Positions 5,097-5,881 of a stretch of 5,881 nt of DNA are shown here, piece by piece. Each line of letters opens with the position of its first letter. Within the stretch, counting starts at the first letter, position 1. Below the pieces are notes generated by a model. That model searched no databases, was not told where the DNA came from, and saw only the letters and a program-made list of their open reading frames with translations. Source of the stretch: an uncultured Clostridia bacterium (GTDB taxonomy: Bacteria > Bacillota > Clostridia > Oscillospirales > Ruminococcaceae); contig CANDLP010000165.1 of NCBI GenBank assembly GCA_947385505.1, positions 1 through 5,881 of the forward strand. Reading direction: 5' to 3'. The position numbers and the translations under genes were made by a program.

Positions 5097-5648
5097 TTAT
5101 GCCAGTTGGAGTGATAAGCACACATAATGTTTTCCCGGTTCATTTACATTTCTGATTCCGGTGATTCTATATGATGTATCCCTCGCCAAGAGAATTTCAG
5201 GTTCGGTTCTGGTATGTTTAAGATCCGTATATCCCTTCAGGTCAATAAATGAAACGTTTGGAGAAGTGGTTATTTCCAATAGGATTCCTTTTTCTCCGCC
5301 CGATGCGTATTTTTCTGCGCATCTTTTATCATCCGATGTTGAGGTATATGCTTTCCATTTTCTTATTCTTCCGTCCGCCAGGGACAGCAGCTGATCAGTG
5401 GTTTTTTTGCCGAATTCATCGGGGCCGGTTCCTCGGTATAGAGTCGGGAAATAGTTTGATACATTATTCACCATTCTACTGTCAATATCTCTTATTATTC
5501 TTTCCAGCTTATCTTTTTCAACTTCTGTAATATTCATGCCGACAGGCAAATGTGCGGGTTTTATTCCTCTAATTTTTCTGAGATAGCGGTTTACGGCCTT
5601 ATAATCGCCGTTTTTGTACACTTTTATACCATAGTTTGGACGCGGCAT
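5097..5648 (-). CDS. ADP-ribosyltransferase, arginine-type R-S-E class (ADPrib_exo_Tox-like)
   Basis: A 183-residue protein that appears to be little more than one ADP-ribosyltransferase domain. The three catalytic signatures are in order: L70-Y71-R72-G73 (the NAD-binding Arg), Y101-T102-S103-T104-S105 (the S-T-S strand), and E149-P150-E151 in TEPEILLARDT (the E-x-E motif with the following I-L-L and R-D-T). Helices at about 15-28 and 40-62 match the N-terminal lobe seen in VIP2/C2-I/iota-type toxin domains. E-x-E enzymes of this class usually transfer ADP-ribose from NAD to arginine, sometimes on actin or on bacterial proteins. No signal peptide, membrane segment or trafficking domain is visible, and no antitoxin or ADP-ribosylglycohydrolase is nearby. 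ATG at 5648 follows AAGGAG at 8-9 bases. It could be an orphan toxin module, a phage-derived modifier of host proteins, or an effector exported by an unseen route. Fold and catalytic residues firm; target unknown. Confidence 0.85.
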   Translation of the reverse strand: MPRPNYGIKVYKNGDYKAVNRYLRKIRGIKPAHLPVGMNITEVEKDKLERIIRDIDSRMVNNVSNYFPTLYRGTGPDEFGKKTTDQLLSLADGRIRKWKAYTSTSDDKRCAEKYASGGEKGILLEITTSPNVSFIDLKGYTDLKHTRTEPEILLARDTSYRITGIRNVNEPGKHYVCLSLQLA

Positions 5649-5881
5649 TGTGACAGCTCCTTTCGTTTTATTCAGCCTTGTTTTGTGCTGTAAGTTTTTT
5701 ATTGATAAAGAATATGATGAAAATTTTTGTAATATGCAAAAGATGTCCTACATATATATTAGCAACAGGCAAAGGACAATCAGTTACACCGAGCAGTCAT
5801 AGTGCATCGTGTGTAATAACCGTTTTAACTTTGATTTTATCGTGTGTTGAAATGGTTATCTGTATAAAAAGAAAGGAAATT
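5649..5881. other. Upstream region of the ART gene; no gene seen
   Basis: No ORF of note on either strand. On the - strand TTGTCC (5774-5779) and TATATG (5751-5756) are 17 bp apart and could be the ART promoter, each matching consensus at 4 of 6 positions. ATCGTGTGT occurs twice (5806-5814, 5839-5847), 33 bp apart. The right end of the window reads AAAGGAAATT on the + strand, which could be the ribosome binding site of a gene starting outside the window. Confidence 0.35.
5717..5735. repeat. Near-identical AT-rich repeat, copy upstream of the ART gene
   Basis: ATGAAAATTTTTGTAATAT, matching 5012-5029 apart from a one-base indel, with 13 bases identical without a gap (ATTTTTGTAATAT). It lies about 70 bp upstream of the ART start codon. 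Confidence 0.4.

Noticed and set aside
5161..5530. Two + strand frames opposite the ADP-ribosyltransferase (77 and 93 codons)
   Set aside because: Shadows of the ART gene, which carries the catalytic motifs and a good ribosome binding site; not credible as an antitoxin, as they lack start signals and a coherent fold.
5761..5830. Possible tRNA or small RNA in the gene-free right end
   Set aside because: No cloverleaf arms, no T-loop GTTCRA sequence and no stable hairpin with a U tail could be found.
5806..5847. ATCGTGTGT repeated 33 bp apart as an operator or the start of a CRISPR-like array
   Set aside because: Only two 9-bp copies, no third unit and no cas gene; too short to claim beyond a note in the upstream region.

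Overview
The window looks like chromosome from an anaerobic, low-GC Gram-positive bacterium, most likely a gut-type clostridium (class Clostridia). The grounds are AGGAGG-type ribosome binding sites, lipobox lipoproteins, a LytTR/DUF3021 regulatory pair, a U-tailed hairpin terminator, and the oxygen-sensitive activase of class III ribonucleotide reductase. The genus cannot be read from the sequence.

Region 1 (1-1098, + strand) is a compact two-gene operon: a LytTR DNA-binding regulator followed by a four-helix DUF3021 membrane protein. It has a strong promoter (TTGATT-17-TATAAT), and upstream of it lie two 9-bp ACCG repeats with a 12-bp spacer, the geometry expected of a LytTR binding site, so the operon is probably autoregulated. 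It ends in an 18-bp perfect-stem terminator.

Region 2 (1097-3543, - strand) is a three-gene operon reading towards region 1: a small 4-oxalocrotonate-tautomerase-family protein, the NrdG radical-SAM activase, and a family 5 (Opp/Dpp-like) solute-binding lipoprotein. The lipoprotein begins at a TTG codon inside the end of nrdG. No nrdD and no ABC permease or ATPase genes are in the window.

Region 3 (3512-4984) is accessory and decaying. An unrecognised lipoprotein is followed on the - strand by a broken gene (one in-frame stop, two apparent frameshifts) whose end encodes a helix-turn-helix. The segment is bracketed by a 23-bp direct repeat (22/23 identical). Each copy carries the extended -10 (TGCTATAAT) of a - strand promoter: one for the lipoprotein, the other for the tautomerase-nrdG operon. 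Next to it a 163-bp MITE-like element with 36-bp imperfect terminal inverted repeats and a TA duplication sits in a short + strand reading frame that has a good ribosome binding site.

Region 4 (4985-5881) holds one gene on the - strand, a compact free-standing ADP-ribosyltransferase with the arginine-type R / S-T-S / E-x-E signature. It has a strong hairpin just past its stop and AT-rich near-identical repeats on both sides. No secretion signal and no immunity gene are visible. This orphan ART in a repeat- and MITE-rich stretch is the most interesting item in the window.
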